Source: a virus. Taken from it: a stretch of DNA of 62,735 nt. Position 1 is the first letter of the stretch. Every line of letters begins with the position of its first letter. Under the pieces are notes generated by a model. It saw nothing but the letters and a program-made list of their open reading frames with translations, was not told the origin of the DNA and ran no database searches. A program made the translations under genes and the position numbers. Positions 30,401-38,436 of the stretch are shown piece by piece. The DNA lies in IMG/VR virus record IMGVR_UViG_3300027969_003138, positions 1-62,735 of that record. One strand, written 5' to 3'.

Positions 30401-33288
30401 CCGCCGGAAGCCGGGATATCAACATTACTAGTACCATTTGCGATATTGGCTCCACCGCCCCCTCCACCTGATTGAGCTACCCAAGATAAAGTACCCGATC
30501 CATCTGTTTGTAATACATAACCACTAGTACCACCAGATATATGTAAATTAGCTACAGCACCCAAAGTAACATTGGCAGTAGTTGTAAAGTTGACCACACC
30601 AGTTGCATTGCTTACTGTTAATCCAGTTAAGCTACCAACACTTGTAATATTTGGTTGAGCATTTGTATACACTGTACCGGCTACCAATGCATTACCAACT
30701 TGACCGGTAACGTTAGCACCTACGATAGAACTTAATCCATTACCATTACCAGTAAACACTCCTGTATTGGCAGTAAATGCTGAAGCTGTAACGGTTCCGC
30801 TAACATCTAAACTTGTTAAGGTACCAACACTTGTAATATTTGGTTGTGCCGCAGTTGTTACAGTACCGGCTGTAGTTGCACTTCCGGCTGTTGTAGCAGA
30901 TCCTGCTGTTGCTACACTTAAATTAGCTACTTGAGTAGTACTTGTAACTATAAACGGTGCTGTACCAGTTGTAACATTTGATATGAGTTGAGGTGAGGTA
31001 ATGTTGGCAGATGCAAGTACTTGGGCCGTTCCTAAGTTACCTATGTTGGCATTGCCTGCGCCTGTATTTAATGTACCGGCTACGTTAATTCCTGTACCAG
31101 TAACAACAACAACATTAGCAGTACCTATTGCTGATATATTAACATTGCCATTTGCGGCTGGTATACTTATATTACTATTTCCATTAACAAAGACACCGGT
31201 AAAGAAATTAGCAGATATTAAATTGGCACCAGTAATATTACCACCTGTACCAGATCCAGCTGTAATATTGCCTGCGATTAAATTTCCAGTTACATTAGCC
31301 GTACCTGAAATATTTGCACCTGTGCCAGTTATTACCAAAACGTTAGCATTGCCAACAGCACTTAAATTTATATTGCCATTTGCGGCCGGTATACTTATAT
31401 TACTATTACCATTAGCAAAGACACCGATTAAATTACCACCGGTAATGTTACCTGTAGTAGTAATTGAGTTTGATCCGGCTGCAATAATACCAATAATGTT
31501 GCCACCGGTAATGTTACCTGTAGTAGTAATTGCATTTGATCCGGCTGCGATAATACCAATAATGTTACCACCTGAGATATTACCTGTAGTAGTAATTGAA
31601 TTTGATCCGGCTGCAATAATACCAATAATGTTACCACCTGAGATATTACCTGTAGTAGTAATTGCATTTGATCCGGCTGCGATAATACCAATAATGTTAC
31701 CACCAATGATATTGCCTGTACCTGTATTTAAGGTGCCTGCTACATTGACCCCTGTACCACTAACTACCATTGTTGTATTTCCAACAGCAGTAAAGTTTAT
31801 ATTGCCATTAGCAGCCGGTATGTTAACATTACTATTACCATTGCTGATATTAGAACTGCCACCTCCACCGGATTGTGCTACCCAAGATAGAGTACCTGAT
31901 CCATCTGTTTGTAATACATAACCACTAGTACCACCAGATATATGTAAATTAGCTACAGCACCCAAAGTAACATTGGCAGTAGTTGTAAAGTTGACCACAC
32001 CAGTTGCATTGCTTACTGTTAAGCCAGTTAAACTGCCGACCGACGTTATATTTGGTTGAGCGTTGGTTGTTACTGTACCGGCTGTTGTAGCAGTACCCGA
32101 AGTAGCTACGCTTAAATTAGCAACTTGAGTAGTACTTGTAACTACAAATGGTGCTGTGCCTGTAGCTATATTTGATATGAGTTGAGGTGAAGTAATGTTG
32201 GCAGAAGCAAGTACTTGTGCTGTGCCTAAATTACCTATGTTAGCATTGCCTGTTACTGTTAAAGATGTTAATGATCCAACACTAGTAATGTTTGGCTGAG
32301 CATTAGTTGTTAATGTACCGGTGAAATAATTAGCAGATACTAAATTAGCCCCTGTTATATTACCACCTGTACCAGATCCAGCACTAATATTACCTGCACT
32401 TAAATTACCAGTAATGTTTGCTGTACCTGCTATATTTGCACCGGTACCAGTGATTACTAAGATGTTAGCATTGCCGGCGGATGATATATTAACATTACCA
32501 TTTGCGGCCGGAATGTTTATATTGCTATTACCATTTGCTAGTATACCAATAAAATTACCTGATGTAGTATTACCAGTTACTGCTAATGAACTCAATGTAC
32601 CAACTGAAGTTATATTTGGTTGAGCATTTGTATATACCGTACCGGAAATCAATGCGTTACCTACTTGGCCGGTTACATTAGCACCTACTATTGAACTTAG
32701 TCCATTGCCATTACCAGTAATTATTCCTGAGCCAGTGTTCAATGTACCGGCTACATTAACTCCTGTACCAGTAACAATCATTATATTTGCGTTACCCACA
32801 GCACTAAAGTTTATATTACCATTTGCGGCTGGTATATTTACATTACTATTACCATTGCTGATACTGCTAGTTGAACCAGATGTTACTGTAGCCCAAGTTA
32901 ATGTACCTGAACCGTCTGTTTGTAGATATTGACCACTAGAGCCTCCTGTGATATGTACATTACCAACAGCACCAAGTGAAGTATTACTTGTATTAGAAAA
33001 GTTTACAATGCCATTACTTGTTAGTCCGGTTAATGTACCAACACTAGTGATATTTGGTTGTGCATTTGTATATACAGTGCCGGAAACTAATGCGTTACTT
33101 ACTTGTCCGGTTACGTTTGCGCCCTGAATATTACTTAGATTATTACCAGATCCTATGAAGAAATTAGCTGTTGCTGTATTACCAAGATTAGCGTTAAGTG
33201 AAGATAGGTTACCCGTAGCTGTTACGTTATTGAACGTAAAGTTACCTGTTGTGTCTACGATGTAGGGTTCTATCAGTATTAAAGCCAT
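27481..33288 (-). CDS. Giant repetitive tail fibre protein, 1935 aa
   Basis: Built from a few modules used many times: NGNSNVNIPAANGN with a following V-strand module, TNAQPNITSVGTLT, GAVANLHISGGTSGY with LQTDGSG, and GGNIIGIIAAGSNAITTTG. The last is repeated four times in tandem from a 66-nt DNA repeat. This is a long, thin Asn/Gly/Thr-rich beta shaft with nearly no Lys, Arg or Cys. The C-terminal 110 residues differ: DGQKLLFRI, FNAIFNG and DYMGWIYNSPDSSW look like a folded tip domain, the likely receptor-binding part. It has its own CTAAATA motif. Its modules recur in the fibre genes at 38.4-58.7 kb, so recombination between them is possible. Confidence 0.85.
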   Translation of the reverse strand: MALILIEPYIVDTTGNFTFNNVTATGNLSSLNANLGNTATANFFIGSGNNLSNIQGANVTGQVSNALVSGTVYTNAQPNITSVGTLTGLTSNGIVNFSNTSNTSLGAVGNVHITGGSSGQYLQTDGSGTLTWATVTSGSTSSISNGNSNVNIPAANGNINFSAVGNANIMIVTGTGVNVAGTLNTGSGIITGNGNGLSSIVGANVTGQVGNALISGTVYTNAQPNITSVGTLSSLAVTGNTTSGNFIGILANGNSNINIPAANGNVNISSAGNANILVITGTGANIAGTANITGNLSAGNISAGSGTGGNITGANLVSANYFTGTLTTNAQPNITSVGSLTSLTVTGNANIGNLGTAQVLASANITSPQLISNIATGTAPFVVTSTTQVANLSVATSGTATTAGTVTTNAQPNITSVGSLTGLTVSNATGVVNFTTTANVTLGAVANLHISGGTSGYVLQTDGSGTLSWVAQSGGGGSSNISNGNSNVNIPAANGNINFTAVGNTTMVVSGTGVNVAGTLNTGTGNIIGGNIIGIIAAGSNAITTTGNISGGNIIGIIAAGSNSITTTGNISGGNIIGIIAAGSNAITTTGNITGGNIIGIIAAGSNSITTTGNITGGNLIGVFANGNSNISIPAANGNINLSAVGNANVLVITGTGANISGTANVTGNLIAGNITAGSGTGGNITGANLISANFFTGVFVNGNSNISIPAANGNVNISAIGTANVVVVTGTGINVAGTLNTGAGNANIGNLGTAQVLASANITSPQLISNVTTGTAPFIVTSTTQVANLSVATAGSATTAGSATTAGTVTTAAQPNITSVGTLTSLDVSGTVTASAFTANTGVFTGNGNGLSSIVGANVTGQVGNALVAGTVYTNAQPNITSVGSLTGLTVSNATGVVNFTTTANVTLGAVANLHISGGTSGYVLQTDGSGTLSWVAQSGGGGGGANIANGTSNVDIPASGGNVNTSVGGTANVLVVTSTGANVAGTFNVSGQSNLGAVGNVVITGGTSSQYLQTDGAGNLSWASISSSSTLANGNSNVSIPVANGNVNISAVGNTVMVITGTGANIVGTANITGNVVGANFVGKLANGNSNITITSNANITLFVAGNATARANFTTTGANITGTANITGLVTGANFTTTGANGTVQSNNITITGAASGVANVLATMGNMGLRTVASTYTDTSAAATIANGAIHYIATPTIVGSNAMTYTNLATFYIASNPTASTNATVTTSYAMFVASGDTYLGGNLNTGGGTGGNISGANVISATTITAAGNATVGNLIAGSGSGGNITGANVIFANSIVAGGGSGGNISGANVITANTFIGVFANGNSNVSIPAANGNINFSAVGNANVVVITGTGVNVAGTLNTGTGNILGGNIIGIIAAGANAITTTANITGGNLLGPHANGNSNVNIPAANGNINFTAVGNTTMVITGTGANIVGTLNTGTGNILGGNIIGIIAAGANAITTTANITGGNLLGVFANGNSNVSIPAANGNVNISATGAANVLVVTSTGSNITGTLNVSGNATVGNLISSGSGGNISSANVISANTFLASNTITSPQLISNVATGTAPFVVTSTTRVGNLSVDYANVADFINVTTATTGTYYPIFANAVTGNVAESANTNLSYNAATSTLSATLFTGTLTTAAQPNITSTGSLTGLTVSNATGVVNFTTTANVTLGSVSNLHISGGTSGYYLQTDGSGGLSWAAGGGGGGGSPGGSNTQLQYNNAGAFGGISTATYASGVLSLGSNADIKITGGTSGQFLSTDGAGNLSWATGGGGGGGGANIANGTSNVNIATSGGNITMGVGGVANVVVVSTTGISAALKPRVVAIADSLSVTINADITDMATQTNTGSGTVTINAPTGTPYDGQKLLFRIQSTNSLTFSFNAIFNGSTDLAPPTVTSGSNKYDYMGWIYNSPDSSWNLISRNFGFA
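31436..31699. repeat. 66-nt tandem repeat, four units
   Basis: Four near-identical 66-nt units begin at 31436, 31502, 31568 and 31634 inside the 1935-residue fibre gene, each encoding 22 residues. The units alternate at one codon (SNA, SNS, SNA, SNS), as expected if a 132-nt pair was duplicated. Confidence 0.93.
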
Positions 33289-33307
33289 TTTTTATCCTAT
33301 TATACTA

Positions 33308-33314
33308 TATTTAG
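33308..33314 (-). promoter_or_regulatory. Late-promoter-like motif (CTAAATA)
   Basis: CTAAATA on the minus strand, 19 nt upstream of the ATG at 33288 of the giant fibre gene. Confidence 0.5.
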
Positions 33315-33340
33315 TCTTTTTATTCATGGAGGTCATCTGT

Positions 33341-36300
33341 TTAATATATTGGGAAAGCACTTGTTGGGGCGGTGAAGTTACTTGTATAACGTGCATACCC
33401 TTTTGTAACGCGGAGATCGTCTATGTAACCATTTAGACCATTCGTTCCGAGGTTAGTTCCATCTCCGCCTATAAATGGTCTTAATGCGGCATTTAAATAT
33501 ACATTTGTGTCTGTATATGTAGATCCAGATTGTATTCCATTAACAAATAATTTAGTGCTTGTGCTTGATCTTGAAACTGCAATGTGATACCACTGGCTTG
33601 TGGATAAAGTGCTTCCAGTAATTCTATTTGCTGAGTTAGTGTAATAATAAAGCGTGGACCCACTCATATAAAGAGTTGGATATACTCCACCGGCTAACGG
33701 TCTTTGGTCATAAAAAACCTGTGTCCCACTAACAGAATTTAAATAAAGCCACATTTCAATTGTAAAATCTCCACTACCAAATGCATACAAATCAGTTGTT
33801 GCGGCATTACTTGTTAGATAATCACCAGTACCATCAAAAAACATACTGCTTCCGCCAAACTTACTTATTGCTGTACTTAGTTTTGCATCACCAACAGTTT
33901 CCATATTATTCATCATTGCGGCATCGTAGATACCAGCACTAGTCATATTAGTTAATATACTTGTATTTTGTACTGCTGTTAATGGTGCTGACGGTGGTAC
34001 AAAGTTACTGGTGTATAGTGCGGTACCGTTTAATAGGCGAGCATCTGATAGATATCCAAAATAATACTCTACACCAGGACCGGGGTTAGTACCAATAACA
34101 CAGGCAGCATTAGTAAACGCAGTGGATGTGGTCCAAGAATTAGTGCTAACAACGCCATTGATATATATATAAACTATTCCACTGTTTCTAACTACAGCAA
34201 CATGATTCCATGCATTTAACGTCATTGCATTACTGGATGTTACTACAAAACTTGAGTTAGAGTAAATAAAAATATTACCCGCGGAGTTCAATCCAACATG
34301 TAATCCCGTAGAGTTAATAGTGTTTGTATTTGACCAAATGCCTTTGTAGCTTGAGAATGCAGTTGGATATAACCATGTTTCAAAAGTAAAAGCTGCACTA
34401 AGACTAAAAACATTATTAGTTGGTGCTGTTAAATAATCCCCAGTACCATCAAAGTAACCACTACCGCCGATTGTACTTACTGTATAGCCATTTGTAGTTG
34501 CACTAGTAAAACCGAATGGATTTTGTTGTGTTGGTTGGCTATTACCAAATGCAGATATAGTAAAGTTGTTTGTACTGTTATCTATAAATGTTGGTGATTG
34601 ACATGTTAATAAACTTGTACCAGATATTGCTGTTAGGGGACTTGTTGGAGGTGTGAATGCTGATGTATACACTGCGGTACCTTTAACTATACGGGCATTA
34701 GAAATATATCCTGTTACATATTCACCATTATATGCACCGTTTCTACCAATAGCAACTATTTGAGTTGAGTCAGTTATGGCTAAACTTCCCATATTCAATG
34801 CAGTAGATTGAACTCCATTTACATATATATAAACACTGGCTCCGTTACGAACTCCTGCTAGGTGTACCCATGTGTTTGTAGAAATTGCAGATGCCGCTGT
34901 AGCAAAATACATAGCACCGGCATAACCTACTCCTATTTTAGGTGTTCCACTGTTAACATTAAGGACAAAACTCATAGAACCCTGAGAACCACCTGAATCA
35001 CAGGTTCCGATTACTATCTGAGAACCGGAAATTGTTGATAAATTTACCCAGCATTCAATTGTAAAGTCTCCGGCTCCCATAGTAAAGGTAACATTATCCG
35101 GAACACTTATATAATCTCCAGTACCATCAAAATAACCACTATAACTAGTTGGGGTTAATGATGATGGATTGAATGGTGAGAAACGCTGTACTGTTGGTGT
35201 ACCTGATATAGTAACTGCGTATCTGTTAGGACTGTTGTCAACAAATGATTGAGATTGGCAAGTTAGTAGGGATGTATTGGCTATTGCAGTTAATGGTGTA
35301 GTTGATGGCGTAAACGTTGATGTGTAAACTGCTGTTCCGTTAACAATGCGTAAATTACTAATATAACCATTATATCCACCTGATGCTCCGGGATCACGAC
35401 CAATATATGTAGTTTCTAAAGAACCAACAGTTCCAGAATTTGTATAAGTTGCCGCATCAGCAACACCATTAATATAAATCTTAGCAATGCCTGAGCTTCT
35501 TACTAATGCTATGTGAGTCCATGTATTTAACGAAACAGTAAGAGATGTTGTTATTCTTACTGATGCTGGTGTGTAGTAAGAAACTGTTCCATTTGTATTA
35601 ATCCATAATTCCCATGTCTGACCAATAATTACGCCATTGTTTGGCAAACTTGTTACGTACACCCAACATTCAACTGTAAAGGCAGCCGTCATTGCTTGAA
35701 TTGTTGTTTGAATATAGTTTGATTGTCCGTTATTAAAATAGTTACTCCAGTTACCACCGTATGGCGAGAATGTACCTTGAGTAGTATTACCAGCTCTTGT
35801 TACTAAAAAGTTATTACTACTGTTATCTAAAAATACACTATTGTTTACTGATTGATTGTTTTGTAATACTAATAAACTTGTATTTGCTATAGCGGTTAAG
35901 GGTGCTGATGGTGGTGTGAATATTTGAGTGCCGGTAGTTGTACTGCTTGTTTGATAACCAGCTGGAATTGATCCTTTGATTATGCGAAGGTCAACTAGAT
36001 ATCCGTTAAGGGCAGTTCCACTATAACCTGTACCAATATTTAATTGACTAACAGATGAAACATTTTGTGATGCGCCGGTTGTATAACTAGATAGATTACC
36101 ATTTAAGAATCCACGAATAACAGAACCACTTCTTGTATAAACAAGATGGTGCCATACCTTAGGAGTAATAGATCCTATTGAATAAGCAGTACCTACTACA
36201 TATAAAGAAGATGTGCTAGTGTTTAATGTCCAATCAAACCCAGATCCATTATAGTCAGAAGTCGCACATATCCTATCAAACGTTCCAGTGCTAATACTGT

Positions 36301-38101
36301 TTGCGTATAACCATACTTCTAAAGTAAAATCACCAGTACCAAATGCAAATACTGAATTGCCCGGAACAGTTAAGTAATCCCCGGTACCATCAAAGTATCC
36401 ACTACCATATGTACTATAACTGGTGTTTGGCGTGAAGGGTTGGAATGAACTTGCTTGCGTTGATGTGCCGGCTGTAAGCGTATACGTATTTGTACTATTA
36501 TCAATAAAACGATTACTTTGACTTGTCAATAAACTTGTATTTGCTATAGCCGTTAACGGTGAAGTAGGTGGTGTAAATGCCGCTGTATACAATCCAGTAC
36601 CTTTAAGGATACGAATATTAGATAGATATCCAGGAAAATATCCTACCCCATCATTTGCTCTACCGATATAAAATCCTCCGGCTTGTTCTCCGGAATTTGT
36701 AATATTAACTGAAGAAGCTTGAGTTGATCCTATCTGTACACCGTTAATAAATGCTCTAATGCTTCCACTGGCTCTACAGATAGCAAGGTGTACCCATTGA
36801 TTAGGTGTAATTGTATATGCGAAATCATAACCAACTGCCGGAGCATTACAAAAGAATGAAATTTTATATGTTGGTGAACCGTAAAAATATATACTCCAAA
36901 CTCCAAACACAGTTGAGCCGGCATTAAGATTACCCATTAAACATGTGCCAGCCGGTATTGATGCAAAATTAACCCAACATTCAACTGTAAAATCACTAGT
37001 ACCAAATACTAAAGTTGCCGGTACTGTTGATCCAATATTTAGAGAACTTGTACTACCATTAAAATAATTACTGTAATAACCCGGTGTATACGGATTAAAA
37101 CTGTTTGGCTTTGTATCACCAAAAATACTTACAGCAAAGTTATTTGTACTAGCATCATCTACAAACGTTGTACTTGCTCCTGGTATCAATAATGTATTAT
37201 ACTCAAAATAAGTATCATTCGCTACTGTAATACTCCAATTGATAGTTCTAGTAGCAGTACGATTTGTTGTCGCAGCCGTAGCTGTTAACAATGTACTACT
37301 ATCAGCTATCACAGTTGGCGTACCGGATATATTAGAACCACTTAAACTTAATCCAGTTGGTAATGCATTAGCACTATAACTAACATTATAACCAGCGGCA
37401 TCAGTCGCACTTAATGCTACATTAGAAATAGCACTGTTAACCGCACTGGTATATGTTGTAGCATTTGCTGGACTAACCCATGTAACAGCATCAACATTAA
37501 TCGTTAAACTGAAACTTCTTGTACTATCTTGTAATTGAGCATCGGTTGCTTGTATCGTAAATGAATATGTTGTGCTACTACTATCTACTGGTGCTGTACC
37601 AGTTATGACACCATTAGCATATAATGTAGAACCAGTTGGTAATGAACCAGAAAATAGTGAATAAGTTATTGGGGCATCACCACTAGCAACAACAGTATTA
37701 GATATACTTGTTGTCTCATAGTAACTACCTAATGATCCGGCTGCTGTTGTCCAAGTTGGTAACACGCTATAGATGATGCCAGGAATAAATATTGCCGTAC
37801 CACCATCTGGGTTTACCGCATAGATTGTATATGTGCCTGCACTTTTTGCAGGACTTGTAAATGTTAAACGATTTGGATTAACATAAGTTACTACTGCTAC
37901 AGCACTACCATCAAATGTAATAGTTGCGCCCGCTAAAAAGCCAGTACCATTAATCTGTACCGTTTGACCACCGGCTGGGTCTAATGCAGTATCATCTAAT
38001 CCGCCAACACTATAACCAGAGATAGTTGGAGGTAAAGGTTTTAATGCGTTAATGACACTTACGCTAGTTACAAGGTCATTTACAACTGAGGTTATACTCA
38101 T
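33341..38101 (-). CDS. Multi-domain LamG adhesin, 1586 aa
   Basis: Domains in order: an IPT/TIG-like Ig fold (about 28-112, GGQTVQINGTGFLAGATITF); two putative-Ig repeats (about 115-290, with LPTGSTLYANGVITGTAP and LPTGLSLSGSNISGTP); then six laminin-G/concanavalin-like domains to the end. Each LamG unit shows a strand pair like FDGTGDYLTVP, GDFTIECWV, then YINGV and a GYISNLRI segment. LamG domains commonly bind sugars or host glycoproteins. No signal peptide, so probably a virion surface protein that binds capsule or lipopolysaccharide. It overlaps the 109-residue gene start by 4 nt. Units differ enough that duplication is old. Confidence 0.88.
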   Translation of the reverse strand: MSITSVVNDLVTSVSVINALKPLPPTISGYSVGGLDDTALDPAGGQTVQINGTGFLAGATITFDGSAVAVVTYVNPNRLTFTSPAKSAGTYTIYAVNPDGGTAIFIPGIIYSVLPTWTTAAGSLGSYYETTSISNTVVASGDAPITYSLFSGSLPTGSTLYANGVITGTAPVDSSSTTYSFTIQATDAQLQDSTRSFSLTINVDAVTWVSPANATTYTSAVNSAISNVALSATDAAGYNVSYSANALPTGLSLSGSNISGTPTVIADSSTLLTATAATTNRTATRTINWSITVANDTYFEYNTLLIPGASTTFVDDASTNNFAVSIFGDTKPNSFNPYTPGYYSNYFNGSTSSLNIGSTVPATLVFGTSDFTVECWVNFASIPAGTCLMGNLNAGSTVFGVWSIYFYGSPTYKISFFCNAPAVGYDFAYTITPNQWVHLAICRASGSIRAFINGVQIGSTQASSVNITNSGEQAGGFYIGRANDGVGYFPGYLSNIRILKGTGLYTAAFTPPTSPLTAIANTSLLTSQSNRFIDNSTNTYTLTAGTSTQASSFQPFTPNTSYSTYGSGYFDGTGDYLTVPGNSVFAFGTGDFTLEVWLYANSISTGTFDRICATSDYNGSGFDWTLNTSTSSLYVVGTAYSIGSITPKVWHHLVYTRSGSVIRGFLNGNLSSYTTGASQNVSSVSQLNIGTGYSGTALNGYLVDLRIIKGSIPAGYQTSSTTTGTQIFTPPSAPLTAIANTSLLVLQNNQSVNNSVFLDNSSNNFLVTRAGNTTQGTFSPYGGNWSNYFNNGQSNYIQTTIQAMTAAFTVECWVYVTSLPNNGVIIGQTWELWINTNGTVSYYTPASVRITTSLTVSLNTWTHIALVRSSGIAKIYINGVADAATYTNSGTVGSLETTYIGRDPGASGGYNGYISNLRIVNGTAVYTSTFTPSTTPLTAIANTSLLTCQSQSFVDNSPNRYAVTISGTPTVQRFSPFNPSSLTPTSYSGYFDGTGDYISVPDNVTFTMGAGDFTIECWVNLSTISGSQIVIGTCDSGGSQGSMSFVLNVNSGTPKIGVGYAGAMYFATAASAISTNTWVHLAGVRNGASVYIYVNGVQSTALNMGSLAITDSTQIVAIGRNGAYNGEYVTGYISNARIVKGTAVYTSAFTPPTSPLTAISGTSLLTCQSPTFIDNSTNNFTISAFGNSQPTQQNPFGFTSATTNGYTVSTIGGSGYFDGTGDYLTAPTNNVFSLSAAFTFETWLYPTAFSSYKGIWSNTNTINSTGLHVGLNSAGNIFIYSNSSFVVTSSNAMTLNAWNHVAVVRNSGIVYIYINGVVSTNSWTTSTAFTNAACVIGTNPGPGVEYYFGYLSDARLLNGTALYTSNFVPPSAPLTAVQNTSILTNMTSAGIYDAAMMNNMETVGDAKLSTAISKFGGSSMFFDGTGDYLTSNAATTDLYAFGSGDFTIEMWLYLNSVSGTQVFYDQRPLAGGVYPTLYMSGSTLYYYTNSANRITGSTLSTSQWYHIAVSRSSTSTKLFVNGIQSGSTYTDTNVYLNAALRPFIGGDGTNLGTNGLNGYIDDLRVTKGYARYTSNFTAPTSAFPIY

Positions 38102-38427
38102 GTCAACTCTGATCCAAATAAGTTAAAACTAACTGTAGTTGTGTTAGCTCTTACTGTAACAACATCAGTTGTTGCTAATGTAATACCAATAGTCATTGTA
38201 ATACTGTCATTAGCATTTACGTTAGTATCATATGAGATATACTGTGATGTTGCAATTGCAGCTCCAGCTGGTCGTACTGCAACACGAAATGTTGCGGCAC
38301 TTGCTGCCTGATTACAAATTACAATTGTACTACATACTGCTGAGGTTGCTGATGGTACTGTATACAAATCTGAATTTGTATTTGCTGCCGGGTTACTTTG
38401 CCCTAAAACTTTATATGTGATTGCCAT
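38098..38427 (-). CDS. Small virion-associated beta protein, 109 aa
   Basis: It starts MAITYKVLGQSNPAANTNSD and is made of strand-length hydrophobic runs (STIVICNQAASAATFRVAV; SITMTIGITLATTDVVTV), ending FNLFGSELT. This looks like a single beta-sandwich. I recall similar proteins between fibre genes of marine phages. AAGGAAAT precedes the start. It may be a small capsid/tail decoration or a fibre-tip partner; function unproven. Confidence 0.7.
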   Translation of the reverse strand: MAITYKVLGQSNPAANTNSDLYTVPSATSAVCSTIVICNQAASAATFRVAVRPAGAAIATSQYISYDTNVNANDSITMTIGITLATTDVVTVRANTTTVSFNLFGSELT

Positions 38428-38436
38428 GTTATTTCC

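Noticed and set aside
31436-31699. CRISPR array
   Set aside because: The repeats are directly adjacent and in frame within a coding gene, with no variable spacers.
31001-31921. 306-residue plus-strand frame with regular internal repeats
   Set aside because: Its repeats mirror the fibre repeats on the minus strand, including the 66-nt units; no ribosome-binding site and biased composition.
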